The notes: a model not told the origin generated them from the letters alone. Counted from the first letter of the stretch, positions 1-7,394 are shown. The stretch: DNA of 64,000 nt from Polaribacter sejongensis (GCF_038024065.1 NZ_CP150667.1:2611501-2675500); one strand, 5' to 3'. Numbers and translations: made by a program.

Positions 1-222
1 GTTGTACCAGAAAAATATGCTTCTAAATTGGTTTTTAGAGGTGTTGTAATTGTAACTTTTATCTTTAGTATTCCAGATTTTTTAGGGTTTATCATTCCTA
101 GAGAAAACTTAACCGGAGTTAAAAGTCTTATTCCTTTAGCAGAACACAGTTTAGGTTGGGTGTTGCCTGCTTTGATAGTTTTTGTTTTGTTGAATTTAAT
201 GCCAAATAAAGCTCATGAATAA
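1..222 (+). CDS. brnQ: Branched-chain amino acid carrier, BrnQ/LIVCS-like (3' end only)
   Basis: The reading frame is open from base 1, so this is the C-terminal 73 residues of a gene that begins outside the window. Two hydrophobic helices are visible, separated by a polar loop; the second follows the stretch PLAEHSLGWVLPALI, which resembles the last membrane helix of LIVCS-family sodium-coupled leucine/isoleucine/valine carriers. A TTG at 28 could be read as a start but lies inside the frame of the longer gene. It ends three bases before the stop of the convergent flippase gene, with no hairpin terminator between them. The family call rests on a short C-terminal tail. Confidence 0.6.
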   Translation, partial: VVPEKYASKLVFRGVVIVTFIFSIPDFLGFIIPRENLTGVKSLIPLAEHSLGWVLPALIVFVLLNLMPNKAHE

Positions 223-224
223 AC

Positions 225-1481
225 TTATTTAAGAAAAATAAATTTTAAATGATTTCTATTTTTAGCATCAAAAATTATAAACCCTAAATTGGTAATAAAA
301 TGGCTAAAAAGTATAGAAATTGCGGCTCCCATTATTTTGTAAGTAGGAATTAAAAGAAGACATAAAATTAAGTTTACAAAACAACCTATCATAAATCGAT
401 ATACATTTTTTTTAAGTTGATTACTATTGATGAGGTGTTTTTCAAAAACCATTCCGAGAAAAATAAATATTGGCGACCAACTAAATATTTTTAGCGGTGT
501 AGCGATAGAAGCATAACTTTCATTAAAAAAAGTGGTTAAAATAGAGGTTCCAAAAAATGTGTAAAATAATCCTATTAGAACTCCTAATAATAGCATGTAT
601 TTATACAAAGCACTTATTTTTTTCTGATATATATTGATATCCGTTTTATAAGACTCTGCTAAAGAAGGATATAATGCGTTAATTATTGAAAAACCAATAC
701 TCCAAGTAAGAGCTATAACCAAAAAATCGATGGTAGCGAAAAGACCTATTGCAGCATCACCAAAATAGTATTTTAAAATAAAATCATCTATAGAAATATA
801 GAGCGATACTAATAAGTTTGAAAGTATTAAAGGATAAGAGTTTTTTAATAAATATTTTGCCATTGATATAGAAAAATATTTATTTTTAAGTCTGATAGCG
901 GTTTTAGTAATAAAAATAAAGCCGTAAATAATTCCTTGCAATAAGAAATCAATAATTAAAAGTGATGCAAAATATTGAATTCCAAGTTGATGTTCAACGC
1001 CATAATATTGCAACAAAACAATACAAAATAAGCTTGAAATTTTACTTATAAAAATATAATTCGTTTTTTTAATAGCATAAAAATAATATTCGAAAACGTC
1101 TGTAATCCTTATAAAATAGCTAAAACCAATTAGAAAGTAGAGCCAAAATAGCTCGTTACTATTATAAAAGTAGTTGTAAATTAAAAGTCCTAGAAAAAAT
1201 AAAATCCAGCTAAAAAGACGCAAGTAGAACGCAGTTACTAAAATTTCTTTTGTTTTTTTTGGATTAAAAATAATCTCTCGAATACAAATTGCAGATAATC
1301 CTAAAAATAATACAGGTGCAAAAAAGGCAATAAATGTTTCAGTAAACTTAAGTTTCCCAATATTTAAAACGCCAAGTGAATTAAAAATTTTAGGAATAAT
1401 AAAGATACCAACAAGTAACTGAATTAATTTTTCGGCAATAAACCACTTTGTATTAAGAAAATCTTGTTTACTAAAAAGCAC
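225..1481 (-). CDS. Wzx-like oligosaccharide flippase (MOP superfamily membrane protein)
   Basis: A 418-residue, very hydrophobic protein with about 12 predicted membrane helices, the size and pattern of polysaccharide flippases (RfbX/Wzx, MOP exporter superfamily) that move undecaprenyl-linked sugars across the inner membrane. The first start in frame is GTG at 1481, read as GTG-CTT-TTT. The C-terminus ends in a basic tail (KNRNHLKFIFLK). No glycosyltransferase or polymerase genes lie beside it, so it is not part of a visible polysaccharide cluster. It is divergent from the WYL regulator, 71 bp apart. Substrate unknown. Confidence 0.75.
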   Translation of the reverse strand: MLFSKQDFLNTKWFIAEKLIQLLVGIFIIPKIFNSLGVLNIGKLKFTETFIAFFAPVLFLGLSAICIREIIFNPKKTKEILVTAFYLRLFSWILFFLGLLIYNYFYNSNELFWLYFLIGFSYFIRITDVFEYYFYAIKKTNYIFISKISSLFCIVLLQYYGVEHQLGIQYFASLLIIDFLLQGIIYGFIFITKTAIRLKNKYFSISMAKYLLKNSYPLILSNLLVSLYISIDDFILKYYFGDAAIGLFATIDFLVIALTWSIGFSIINALYPSLAESYKTDINIYQKKISALYKYMLLLGVLIGLFYTFFGTSILTTFFNESYASIATPLKIFSWSPIFIFLGMVFEKHLINSNQLKKNVYRFMIGCFVNLILCLLLIPTYKIMGAAISILFSHFITNLGFIIFDAKNRNHLKFIFLK

Positions 1482-1552
1482 AGGTATCTATTATAGAATT
1501 GAATGTATAAAGATTAAACTTTTTTTGTAATCTTGTAACCTAAATTGTTAAA

Positions 1553-2539
1553 ATGTCCCCAGAGTTTCTAAGGCGCTACTATATCTTAAAAATTATTACA
1601 AATCCAAAAGCTTTTGGTGTGGATAATGATTTATATGTAACGCATAAAGAACTTCAACAAAAACTACAGGATAAACAATCAGAATTTATTGAAAATGAAT
1701 TTTTAAGTAAATTAAATTCCAACAGTCCAAAAACGGTTCATAGAGATTTGGATTTTATTAAAAAGGAGTTTGGCGTTCATATTTTATTAAAAAGAGGCTA
1801 TGGATATTTTGTTAAAAGTGGTAATGTATCCGAAGAAATTACAGATATCTTTAATAGATGCGAGCACTTATTAATAAGTAAAAAAGCATCAGAAAATCAT
1901 TCTTGTGTAGCTACAGAAAAATCTTCATTAAATAGTAAGTTAGATTTGTTAGGGCTAATTAATGCCATAGAGAACAAGTATGTAATTCATATAAGTTACA
2001 AAGGCTGGTATGATGATAATTATTTTGAAGAAATTAGTAAAAAAGCCTTCCAACCTTTACATTTAAAAGAAAAGGATAAAGCGTGGTATTTGCTTGCGTA
2101 TTGCCCTTTAGATGCTAAAATTACATCATTTTGTTTAGACGAACGTTTACAGGATATTAGAATCTTTAAAAGAAAAATGTTAGCAGCAATTCCTTTTGAT
2201 CATAATGCTTATTTTAAAGATGCAATTGGTATTTTAAATGATGAAACAAAAGCAGAGAAAATTATACTACAAGTTGCCAATCACCATTTAAAATATCTGA
2301 TAAGCAAACCAATACACGCTAGTCAGCGTCTTATTCTTGAGCCTGTAAAATGGAATTCAGAAGCCTTAAACTATGCTGATCCTGATATTTGGGGAACGAT
2401 TGAAGTTGAACTCAAACCAAATTACGAGTTTATAATGGAGATGCTAAAGTTTAACCAGTGGATTAAAATTATTTCACCAAAATCTGTGGTAGATAATTTT
2501 AAAGAACACCTACAATCTATTGTAAATTACTATAGGTAA
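1553..2539 (+). CDS. WYL-domain transcriptional regulator
   Basis: 328 residues. An N-terminal winged-helix region (about 1-85) contains the recognition-helix-like segment SPKTVHRDLDFIKKEFG, typical of DeoR/YobV-like WYL regulators. A central WYL domain (about 135-215) carries the name-giving W-Y-L in DKAWYLLAYC, and a WCX-type C-terminal extension follows. WYL proteins bind small ligands or nucleic acid and control, among others, DNA-repair and defence genes. No such partner sits next to it; the nearest genes are the divergent flippase and a 590-bp gene-poor stretch. Target genes cannot be told from the sequence. Confidence 0.85.
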   Translation: MSPEFLRRYYILKIITNPKAFGVDNDLYVTHKELQQKLQDKQSEFIENEFLSKLNSNSPKTVHRDLDFIKKEFGVHILLKRGYGYFVKSGNVSEEITDIFNRCEHLLISKKASENHSCVATEKSSLNSKLDLLGLINAIENKYVIHISYKGWYDDNYFEEISKKAFQPLHLKEKDKAWYLLAYCPLDAKITSFCLDERLQDIRIFKRKMLAAIPFDHNAYFKDAIGILNDETKAEKIILQVANHHLKYLISKPIHASQRLILEPVKWNSEALNYADPDIWGTIEVELKPNYEFIMEMLKFNQWIKIISPKSVVDNFKEHLQSIVNYYR

Positions 2540-2855
2540 TTTTTCATAAACTCTTTTCAATTTTCACTCAAATAGACTTTGTTTGTCTTTTTGACGGTTC
2601 TATTTTTGAAAATTATAAGCTACATATGCCAGCCTTGAAATTTAAACATTCTACGAATGTGAAAAGCGAATATATTGGTTATGATTTATCTGTTATAATT
2701 AGCACCCTATTTTCTAATCCAATGAATGAAAAAGAAAAAAATACATGTTGCTTTTATGAGAGTTAAAGGTATATAAATACTAGGTTTTTAGAGTATAGAA
2801 TTATTCAAAATAAAAGAAATTATAAAATTTATATTGGGGGATATAAGTTTTATAA

Positions 2856-2894
2856 AAATAAAGAATACGCAAAATTATCGCGTATTCTTTATTT
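2856..2894. terminator. Perfect 15-bp hairpin
   Basis: Arms 2856-2870 and 2880-2894 pair completely (core AAAGAATACGC / GCGTATTCTTT) around a 9-nt loop. It lies 317 bp past the WYL stop codon with no gene in between. It may end an unannotated transcript, or be a remnant. Confidence 0.45.
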
Positions 2895-2970
2895 GAAATT
2901 AATCTTTTACATAGTATATATTATTGTTAAGTCTTTTGAAAAAGGAAAATTAAAAATTGCTATGAATTGT

Positions 2971-3009
2971 AAAAGGGGGAAATGATGTATTCATTTCCCC
3001 CTTTTTATT
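2971..3009. terminator. Bidirectional intrinsic terminator, 15-bp stem
   Basis: Arms 2971-2985 and 2991-3005 are a perfect inverted repeat (AAAAGGGGGAAATGA) with a 5-nt loop and T-rich flanks on both strands. It lies 120 bp beyond the stop of the minus-strand Crp/Fnr gene and can also stop plus-strand transcripts from upstream. Confidence 0.75.
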
Positions 3010-3128
3010 TTTAAGAGTGTTTTACAACAATTTACTGACATTAATTGTTACCCACTTTTTACAATCAACTAAAACAAGGTATAGCAGTTCAATACATCGT
3101 AAATTTATGTTTTGATCGCGTTTTGTAA

Positions 3129-3704
3129 TTAAATTTTAGATTTTATCCTACTCAACGTTTCTTGTGAAATATTAATATAAGAAGCTACAATTTTGTTTGG
3201 TAAACGTTTTACAATATTTGGATTTATCTTGAATAATTGCTTGTATCTTTCTGATGCATCTAGTGTAGTAAATGAGATCAATCTCTTAGAATTATTTACA
3301 TATGCCTTTTCTAAATAGATGCTATAAAAATCTTTCCATTTAGGAACAATCGTCATAAGATGCCTAAAATCATCATGAGTAATGTATAGAAGTTCACTGT
3401 TCTCAATAACCTGAATCGTTTCTTGCGCAGGTTCATTGGTTATAAAACTAACCAGTTCTGTAGCAAACTGATTTTCAAAAGCAATATAACGTGTTACGTC
3501 TTTTCCTTCTTCATTGATATAAAATAGTCTTAAGCAACCTTTTTTTACAAAATAACTAACCTGACTATTTTTTCCATTGGAAAGCAAAATTTCATTCTTC
3601 TTTTTTTTAATTGTTTTAAAATAAGACAACACGATTTTCAAATCTTCATCATCAATATGTATATTCTTTTTTATGAAATTCGTGAGTTCTATATTGCCTG
3701 TCAT
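3129..3704 (-). CDS. Crp/Fnr-family transcriptional regulator
   Basis: 191 residues. The cyclic-nucleotide-binding-like beta-roll (about 20-120, including KKGCLRLFYINEEGKDVTR) is followed by a short winged-helix end with NISQETLSRIKSK, the form usual for Bacteroidota Crp-like proteins of about 190 residues. There is no N-terminal cysteine cluster as in Fnr, so an iron-sulfur oxygen sensor is unlikely. Its ATG abuts the ribB stop codon directly, so the two are surely co-transcribed and probably translationally coupled. An FNR-like palindrome lies upstream of the pair, consistent with autoregulation. The ligand is unknown. Confidence 0.85.
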   Translation of the reverse strand: MTGNIELTNFIKKNIHIDDEDLKIVLSYFKTIKKKKNEILLSNGKNSQVSYFVKKGCLRLFYINEEGKDVTRYIAFENQFATELVSFITNEPAQETIQVIENSELLYITHDDFRHLMTIVPKWKDFYSIYLEKAYVNNSKRLISFTTLDASERYKQLFKINPNIVKRLPNKIVASYINISQETLSRIKSKI

Positions 3705-4367
3705 CTATTTGTAGTCTCTTACAAATTTACGATAATGAATAATATCTTGTATAGATAGCACCATCAAATTATGCTCATTCGCAAACTCTAAAATGGTGTC
3801 AATTTTTGCCATTGTTCCATCATCGTTCATTAATTCACACAGTACAGCTTCTGGTTTTAAACCCGCTAATTTCATTAAATCTACGCTTCCTTCCGTATGA
3901 CCTTTTCTTTCTAAAACACCATTATCTTTGGCTCTTAAAGGAAAAATATGTCCAGGTTTTGCTAAATCGTAGCTTTTAGCATTTTCTTTACTCGCAGCTT
4001 TTATTGTTGTTAACCTGTCTTTGGCAGAAACCCCTGTAGTAACGCCTTCTCTTGCCTCAATTGAAACTGTAAAAGGTGTTTGGTAGCTACTTGTATTTTC
4101 TTTTACCATATAAGGTAACTCTAATGCATCGGCTTTTTTATTAGGTAAACAAAGACAAACAATACCACTACATTTCCGAATCATAAGTGCCATTTGATTA
4201 TTGGTCATATGATGTGCAGAAAATACCAAATCTCCTTCATTTTCCCTATCCTCATCGTCCATTAAGATAATTCCATTTCCATTTTGAAGATGTATAAGCG
4301 CTTTTTCTAATCGCTCTTTACTATCATTACCAAACATTCTTAATGTATCTAATTCTGTAAGTACCAT
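3705..4367 (-). CDS. ribB: 3,4-dihydroxy-2-butanone 4-phosphate synthase
   Basis: 220 residues, the length of a stand-alone RibB, with no RibA (GTP cyclohydrolase II) half attached. It converts ribulose 5-phosphate to 3,4-dihydroxy-2-butanone 4-phosphate plus formate in riboflavin synthesis. Visible hallmarks are the acidic metal and catalytic loop [11 protein letters not shown], the [13 protein letters not shown] substrate loop and [11 protein letters not shown]. No other rib gene is present here. It shares a transcript with the downstream Crp/Fnr gene. I looked for an FMN riboswitch in the 5' region and did not recognise one. A lone ribB beside a regulator suggests conditional extra flavin supply. 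Confidence 0.93.
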   Translation of the reverse strand: MVLTELDTLRMFGNDSKERLEKALIHLQNGNGIILMDDEDRENEGDLVFSAHHMTNNQMALMIRKCSGIVCLCLPNKKADALELPYMVKENTSSYQTPFTVSIEAREGVTTGVSAKDRLTTIKAASKENAKSYDLAKPGHIFPLRAKDNGVLERKGHTEGSVDLMKLAGLKPEAVLCELMNDDGTMAKIDTILEFANEHNLMVLSIQDIIHYRKFVRDYK

Positions 4368-4423
4368 TTTAAATTATATTTAATTTAGGAAAGCAAAATT
4401 AATATTGTCTCAAGTAAAATTAT

Positions 4424-4437
4424 TTGATGTAGGTCAA
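4424..4437. promoter_or_regulatory. FNR/CRP-like palindrome upstream of ribB
   Basis: TTGATGTAGGTCAA matches the general Crp/Fnr-type half-sites TTGAT-N4-ATCAA at 9 of 10 positions and sits about 57-70 bp before the ribB start. The gene downstream of ribB encodes a Crp/Fnr protein, so autoregulation is a reasonable inference. A single site cannot prove it. Confidence 0.4.
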
Positions 4438-4544
4438 TAAATTTATTTATTTTTAAAATTGAATAAATTTTACATTTAGAAATAAAACGTTAAAAAATTT
4501 GTAGATACAAATATAGTAGCTAAATTTGTATTGATTAAAGAACA

Positions 4545-4576
4545 AAGAGTGCAGTTCGCCAAAACTAACACTCCTT
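4545..4576 (-). terminator. Hairpin terminator behind the 39-aa minus-strand ORF
   Basis: Read on the minus strand, a GAGTG/CACTC stem, a small internal loop and an inner AGTT/AACT stem are followed by a T-rich tail (TTTGTTCTTT). It starts about 15 bp after the stop codon of the small ORF at 4591-4710, which supports that ORF as a real transcript. Confidence 0.5.
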
Positions 4577-4590
4577 GAACCTTTTTAATA

Positions 4591-4710
4591 TTATCTTTCC
4601 GATAATACACGATAAATTAGAAAAATCCAGTTTGCAGCTGCTCTAATTAACCGTTCGTACTTGAGCCATTTCTCTCTTAGAGTTTTAGGCTCATTTTTAT
4701 AAATACTCAT
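4591..4710 (-). CDS. Candidate 39-residue basic small protein
   Basis: An ATG frame of 39 codons, starting MSIYKNEPKTLREKWLKYER and ending IFLIYRVLSER. The purine-rich AGAAGGAATTT lies shortly before the ATG as a possible ribosome-binding site, and an intrinsic-terminator-like hairpin follows. The product is basic, with an amphipathic or short hydrophobic segment (about 22-35, AAANWIFLIYR), so it may contact membrane or RNA. It lies alone between ribB and the divergent AraC gene. I recognise no family. Confidence 0.45.
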   Translation of the reverse strand: MSIYKNEPKTLREKWLKYERLIRAAANWIFLIYRVLSER

Positions 4711-4903
4711 AATCTTAAATTCCTTCTGTATAATGTGAAAAGATTTCGATTTGAATATTTAAATCAACTCTACAAATTTAAACTAAATTAATTTCAGAAG
4801 ATTTATTATTAACTTATAGTTATCAACGTTTTTAACCTTATAATTAGTTAATAAAAAAAAGTTTTCACACTTTTTTACGACCAATAAACCAAACGATTCA
4901 TAA

Positions 4904-5743
4904 ATGGCAGTTCAAGACATTGTAAAATATTCCTTTAAAGAAACCTTTTCTGTAAGTACCGTTCAATTTGAAAAAGCATGTACCATAGATCATTCTGTAC
5001 AACAAAACGCCTACTCTATTTATTGGATTCAAGAAGGAAAAGGAACTTACAATATCGATTTTGAACAATATACTTTTGAAGATAATGTACTATTTTTCTT
5101 ATCACCCGGACAAGTTTTTACGGTAGATTCCGAGCAAATAAAAACTGCCTATAAATTAACTTTTGTGCGTGATTTTTACTGCATACAAACCCACGATCAA
5201 GAAGTGGCTTGTAACGGAATTTTGTTCAACAATATTTACGAAACTCCGTTTGTAAAACCTTGTGAAAAGGACACGGCAAAACTCAATTTTATTCTTGAGA
5301 GTTTAATAGAAGAATTTCAGCAAGATGAAACGGCACAATACGATATGTTACAATCTTATTTAAAGCAATTTATTATTTCTGCCGTTCGTGTAAAGAAGGA
5401 AAATCATGTAATTAAAGAAGACACCGAAACACGTCTTTTTAAAGATTTTAGTTTGTTGGTAGAACAGAATTTTAGAACCATGCATTCCGTAACCGAATAC
5501 GCAAACAGATTAGGACTTTCGCCAAAATCGATTAGCAAGCATTTTCAGAAATTGGGCGCAAAAACACCATCAGACTTTATTAAGAATCGTATTTTATTAG
5601 AAGCAAAACGTCTATTAATTTATACTGATAAAACGGTAAAAGAAATTGCTTTCGAACTCGGTTTTAACGATCCTGCGTATTTTACACGCTTCTTTACCAA
5701 GGCTATTTCTAAATCTCCACTTCAATTTAAAAAGGATTATTAG
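4904..5743 (+). CDS. AraC-family transcriptional regulator
   Basis: 279 residues. The N-terminal half is cupin-like (SIYWIQEGKGTYNIDFEQY, then FFLSPGQVF), the ligand-sensing type seen in AraC regulators. The C-terminal about 100 residues hold the two helix-turn-helix motifs, with TVKEIAFELGFNDPAYFTRF and KAISKSPLQFKKDY as the AraC signature. A perfect hairpin terminator follows. The next genes on the same strand are the thioredoxin cluster, whose two promoters share an unusual 48-bp arrangement, so this regulator is the obvious candidate activator. That link is an inference from position only. Confidence 0.9.
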   Translation: MAVQDIVKYSFKETFSVSTVQFEKACTIDHSVQQNAYSIYWIQEGKGTYNIDFEQYTFEDNVLFFLSPGQVFTVDSEQIKTAYKLTFVRDFYCIQTHDQEVACNGILFNNIYETPFVKPCEKDTAKLNFILESLIEEFQQDETAQYDMLQSYLKQFIISAVRVKKENHVIKEDTETRLFKDFSLLVEQNFRTMHSVTEYANRLGLSPKSISKHFQKLGAKTPSDFIKNRILLEAKRLLIYTDKTVKEIAFELGFNDPAYFTRFFTKAISKSPLQFKKDY

Positions 5744-5784
5744 TCGGTAATATATTTACCTCAACTTTATTATAAGAATTTTAC

Positions 5785-5817
5785 AAAACACAAATCGACA
5801 AGGTTTGTGTTTTTTTT
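5785..5817 (+). terminator. Intrinsic terminator of the AraC gene
   Basis: Perfect 10-bp stem AAAACACAAA / TTTGTGTTTT (5785-5794 and 5804-5813) with a 9-nt loop and a run of T. Confidence 0.85.
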
Positions 5818-5825
5818 CGTTCAGT

Positions 5826-5917
5826 TTGTCATTTCGAACTTTTGAGAGAAATCTTATAAAGTTGGTTGGTGTTGTGGTATCACTGTTATGGGATTTCTCC
5901 TGTTGTCGAAATGACAA
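5826..5917. repeat. Dispersed palindromic element, TGTCATTTCGA family (copy 1)
   Basis: Ends are inverted: TTGTCATTTCGA at 5826-5837 and TCGAAATGACAA at 5906-5917. The interior holds a block related to CACTGTTATGGGATTTCTC, also seen in inverted form near 18.1 kb and 24.8 kb. About 92 bp with no coding sense. It looks like a small non-autonomous or REP-like intergenic element. Confidence 0.7.
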
Positions 5918-5929
5918 GTTTGTAGTTTA

Positions 5930-6030
5930 TTTTCTTGGGCGTGCCCTTATCAGGTCAGGCTTTCGCAACTCGCTTTATAAAGTTTTATCAAACTTTAAAA
6001 GAGCTCAAACAACTTGCTCTATCCTTCACG
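5930..6030. repeat. Dispersed GGGCGTGCCC/CAGGCTTTCGC repeat (copy 1)
   Basis: Starts TTGGGCGTGCCCTTATCAGG and continues through a CTTTCGC block to CCTTCACGC. Related pieces occur near 17.99 kb (TTTGGGCGTTCGATCGGG) and, in opposite orientation, at 24953-25033 (GCGACCC and AACGCCC blocks). It produces several overlapping open frames on both strands, but none looks like a protein. Confidence 0.5.
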
Positions 6031-6070
6031 CATGCATTTTTGCCAACTAATTTCCGTAGTCCAAACAGTA

Positions 6071-6118
6071 GGAACTTTTGTCCATTTTTAAACCTTGATG
6101 TTGGTTGCATCTTTGCAG
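6071..6118 (+). promoter_or_regulatory. Shared-design promoter of the thioredoxin gene
   Basis: Begins GGAACTTTTGTCCA and ends GGTTGCATCTTTGCAG. The last part holds a Bacteroidota -7-like box (ATCTTTG). The same blocks at the same 48-bp spacing recur at 6552-6599. Predicted transcription starts near 6125, about 60 bp before the thioredoxin ATG. Confidence 0.65.
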
Positions 6119-6150
6119 TGTGTAACAATAACAACACAACAACAAATAAT

Positions 6151-6170
6151 TTATCCTGCGTTAGCAGCAA
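6151..6170. repeat. GNNA-loop mini-hairpin (CTGC-GTTA-GCAG)
   Basis: TTATCCTGCGTTAGCAGCAA folds as a 4-bp CTGC/GCAG stem with a GTTA loop, in the thioredoxin 5' leader. Close relatives sit at 46163-46180 and, inverted, at 47926-47946; G/C variants are at 6651-6673 and 45246-45268. Confidence 0.5.
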
Positions 6171-6186
6171 CTAAAAATAAGAAAAA

Positions 6187-6501
6187 ATGGAAATTCAATT
6201 AGAACAAATAGACGTAAAAAATATTATAGAAAACAACAGCAATGTATTGTTCGATTTTTATGCAGAATGGTGTGGACCTTGTCAGACTTTATTACCAACT
6301 ATCAACAAATTAGCAGACGAATTAAAAGACGATGTAGTCATCAAAAAAATAAATGTTGATGATTACCCAGAATTAGCAGCAAAGTATAGTGTAAGAAACA
6401 TACCAACGTTAATTTTCTTTAAAAATGGTGAGCCTGCAGACAGACATACGGGTTTAATTACAGAAAGAAATTTAAGAAGTAAAATAGACAGACTAAAATA
6501 A
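6187..6501 (+). CDS. Thioredoxin
   Basis: 104 residues, a complete single-domain thioredoxin without signal peptide, hence cytoplasmic. The active site is W28-C-G-P-C32, followed by the cis-Pro loop RNIPTLIFF. It reduces disulfides using electrons from thioredoxin reductase, which is not in this window. It is the first gene of a redox cluster with the 32-aa Cys-rich ORF, the AhpD-like protein and the cupredoxin-like protein. A second thioredoxin is encoded at 30910-31269, so this copy is probably the conditional one, driven by the special promoter at 6071-6118. Confidence 0.93.
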   Translation: MEIQLEQIDVKNIIENNSNVLFDFYAEWCGPCQTLLPTINKLADELKDDVVIKKINVDDYPELAAKYSVRNIPTLIFFKNGEPADRHTGLITERNLRSKIDRLK

Positions 6502-6551
6502 GCACTGCAATCATCAAAAAAAAGACAAATTTTTAACGAGTCCTAATCAAA

Positions 6552-6599
6552 GGAACTTTTGTCCAATTTTCGAAGTCACTATCGGTTGCATCTTTGCAG
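6552..6599 (+). promoter_or_regulatory. Shared-design promoter upstream of the 32-aa Cys-rich ORF
   Basis: Same blocks and 48-bp span as 6071-6118: GGAACTTTTGTCCA at the left and GGTTGCATCTTTGCAG at the right. Between them the sequence is diverged, as expected for conserved protein and polymerase contacts. Predicted transcription starts near 6606, within the apparent N-terminal extension of the downstream frame, which argues for the internal ATG at 6696. Confidence 0.65.
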
Positions 6600-6650
6600 A
6601 GTCAATTATCAGAAACGCTTTTTGAAAGCATTTCAAAAAAAACAAAAAAG

Positions 6651-6673
6651 TGTCATTCCCATGAAAATGGGAA
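6651..6673. repeat. GNRA-loop mini-hairpin in the leader of the Cys-rich ORF
   Basis: TTCCCAT-GAAA-ATGGGAA (6656-6673) is a perfect 7-bp stem with a GNRA tetraloop, preceded by GTCA. It has the same layout as the hairpin between atpA and atpG (TTCCCGC-GCAA-GCGGGAA). It ends 22 bp before the ATG, so it could affect mRNA stability or translation. Confidence 0.55.
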
Positions 6674-6695
6674 ACTAACTAAGAAAACAATAATT

Positions 6696-6794
6696 ATGAA
6701 AACAATAGAAAACGCACAATGCCCTAACTGCTGGGGTTACCAAACATACGACGAGCAACACCAAGCACAACAACTTTGCGAATGCAAAGCATAA
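6696..6794 (+). CDS. 32-residue Cys-rich microprotein (CPNCW...CEC)
   Basis: I take ATG 6696 (MKTIENAQ...) as the start, because the longer frame would begin with TTG inside the predicted promoter. The 32 residues contain C9-P-N-C12-W and C28-E-C30 near the end, a CxxC...CxC arrangement that could bind one zinc ion or take part in thiol exchange. It lies between thioredoxin and the AhpD-like gene, 51 bp before the latter, and has its own copy of the shared promoter. I know no characterised family. Its placement and cysteines suggest a redox or metal role, but that is an inference. Confidence 0.6.
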   Translation: MKTIENAQCPNCWGYQTYDEQHQAQQLCECKA

Positions 6795-6845
6795 CAATAA
6801 ATAAGATTTAAAAATATTAATAACAAAACAATTTAAAATAAAATT

Positions 6846-7394
6846 ATGAGCACATTTAACGTACCAACAAAAAACGAAGTATCAGAAAACAACCAAGCAA
6901 TTTTTAACCAATTAGAAAAAGGACTAGGTTTTGTACCCAACTTATACGCAGCATTTGCACACAGTGAAACTGCATTAGGTAACTTTTTAGCAATAGGACA
7001 AGGTAAAACTAGTTTTTCTGCTAAAGAAAAAGAAGTAATCAACTTAGCGGTAAGCCAGGTTAACGAATGTGTGTATTGTTTATCTGCTCACACTGCAATT
7101 GGTAAAATGAATGGTTTTACAGAAGAGCAAATCTTAGAATTAAGAACAGGAAATGCTTCTTTTGACGCAAAATTAGACGCCTTAGCAAAGTTTGCAAGAA
7201 GTGTAGCACTTAATAGAGGAGCTGCAACAACAGAAGCAGTAGAAAACTTATATGCAGCAGGGTACACAAAAGGAAACCTGGCAGATGCAATTATCTTAAT
7301 AGGAGAAATTACCATTACCAATTACTTTCATAAAACAACAGATGTTGCAGTAGATTTCCCTGTAGCACAAACTTTAGAAGTAGCAACAATTTAA
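6846..7394 (+). CDS. AhpD-like alkylhydroperoxidase (carboxymuconolactone decarboxylase family)
   Basis: 182 residues, all-helical. The CMD/AhpD-type redox motif is NEC75-V-Y-C78-LSAH82, i.e. the C-x-x-C-x3-H arrangement of peroxidase-related AhpD proteins that reduce organic peroxides. Upstream is KTSFSAKEKEVINLAVS, typical of the family. No signal peptide, so cytoplasmic. It follows thioredoxin and the Cys microprotein on the same strand, so thioredoxin may be its electron donor (inference). Substrate unknown; the length is typical for uncharacterised CMD proteins of about 180 residues. Confidence 0.88.
   Translation: MSTFNVPTKNEVSENNQAIFNQLEKGLGFVPNLYAAFAHSETALGNFLAIGQGKTSFSAKEKEVINLAVSQVNECVYCLSAHTAIGKMNGFTEEQILELRTGNASFDAKLDALAKFARSVALNRGAATTEAVENLYAAGYTKGNLADAIILIGEITITNYFHKTTDVAVDFPVAQTLEVATI

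Larger units (their letters stand above)
2540..3128. other. 589-bp gene-poor region with two perfect 15-bp hairpins
   Basis: No convincing gene. A 46-codon frame starting at ATG 2626 and ending at TAA 2766 (starts MPALKFKHST) has no recognisable domain and no clear ribosome-binding site, so I do not call it. Two long perfect hairpins lie at 2856-2894 and 2971-3005 and are listed separately. The rest is AT-rich without clear structure. The region separates the WYL regulator from the 3' end of the Crp/Fnr gene. Confidence 0.6.

Noticed and set aside
4368..4500. FMN riboswitch before ribB
   Set aside because: No recognisable multi-helix FMN aptamer or its conserved blocks in the leader.
5805..6174. 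Three overlapping frames of 60-81 codons (both strands) upstream of thioredoxin
   Set aside because: They lie in dispersed repeats and the promoter; no start signals, no domain, unusual composition.
6594..6695. N-terminal extension of the Cys-rich ORF from a TTG
   Set aside because: The TTG lies inside the predicted promoter; the ATG at 6696 fits better.
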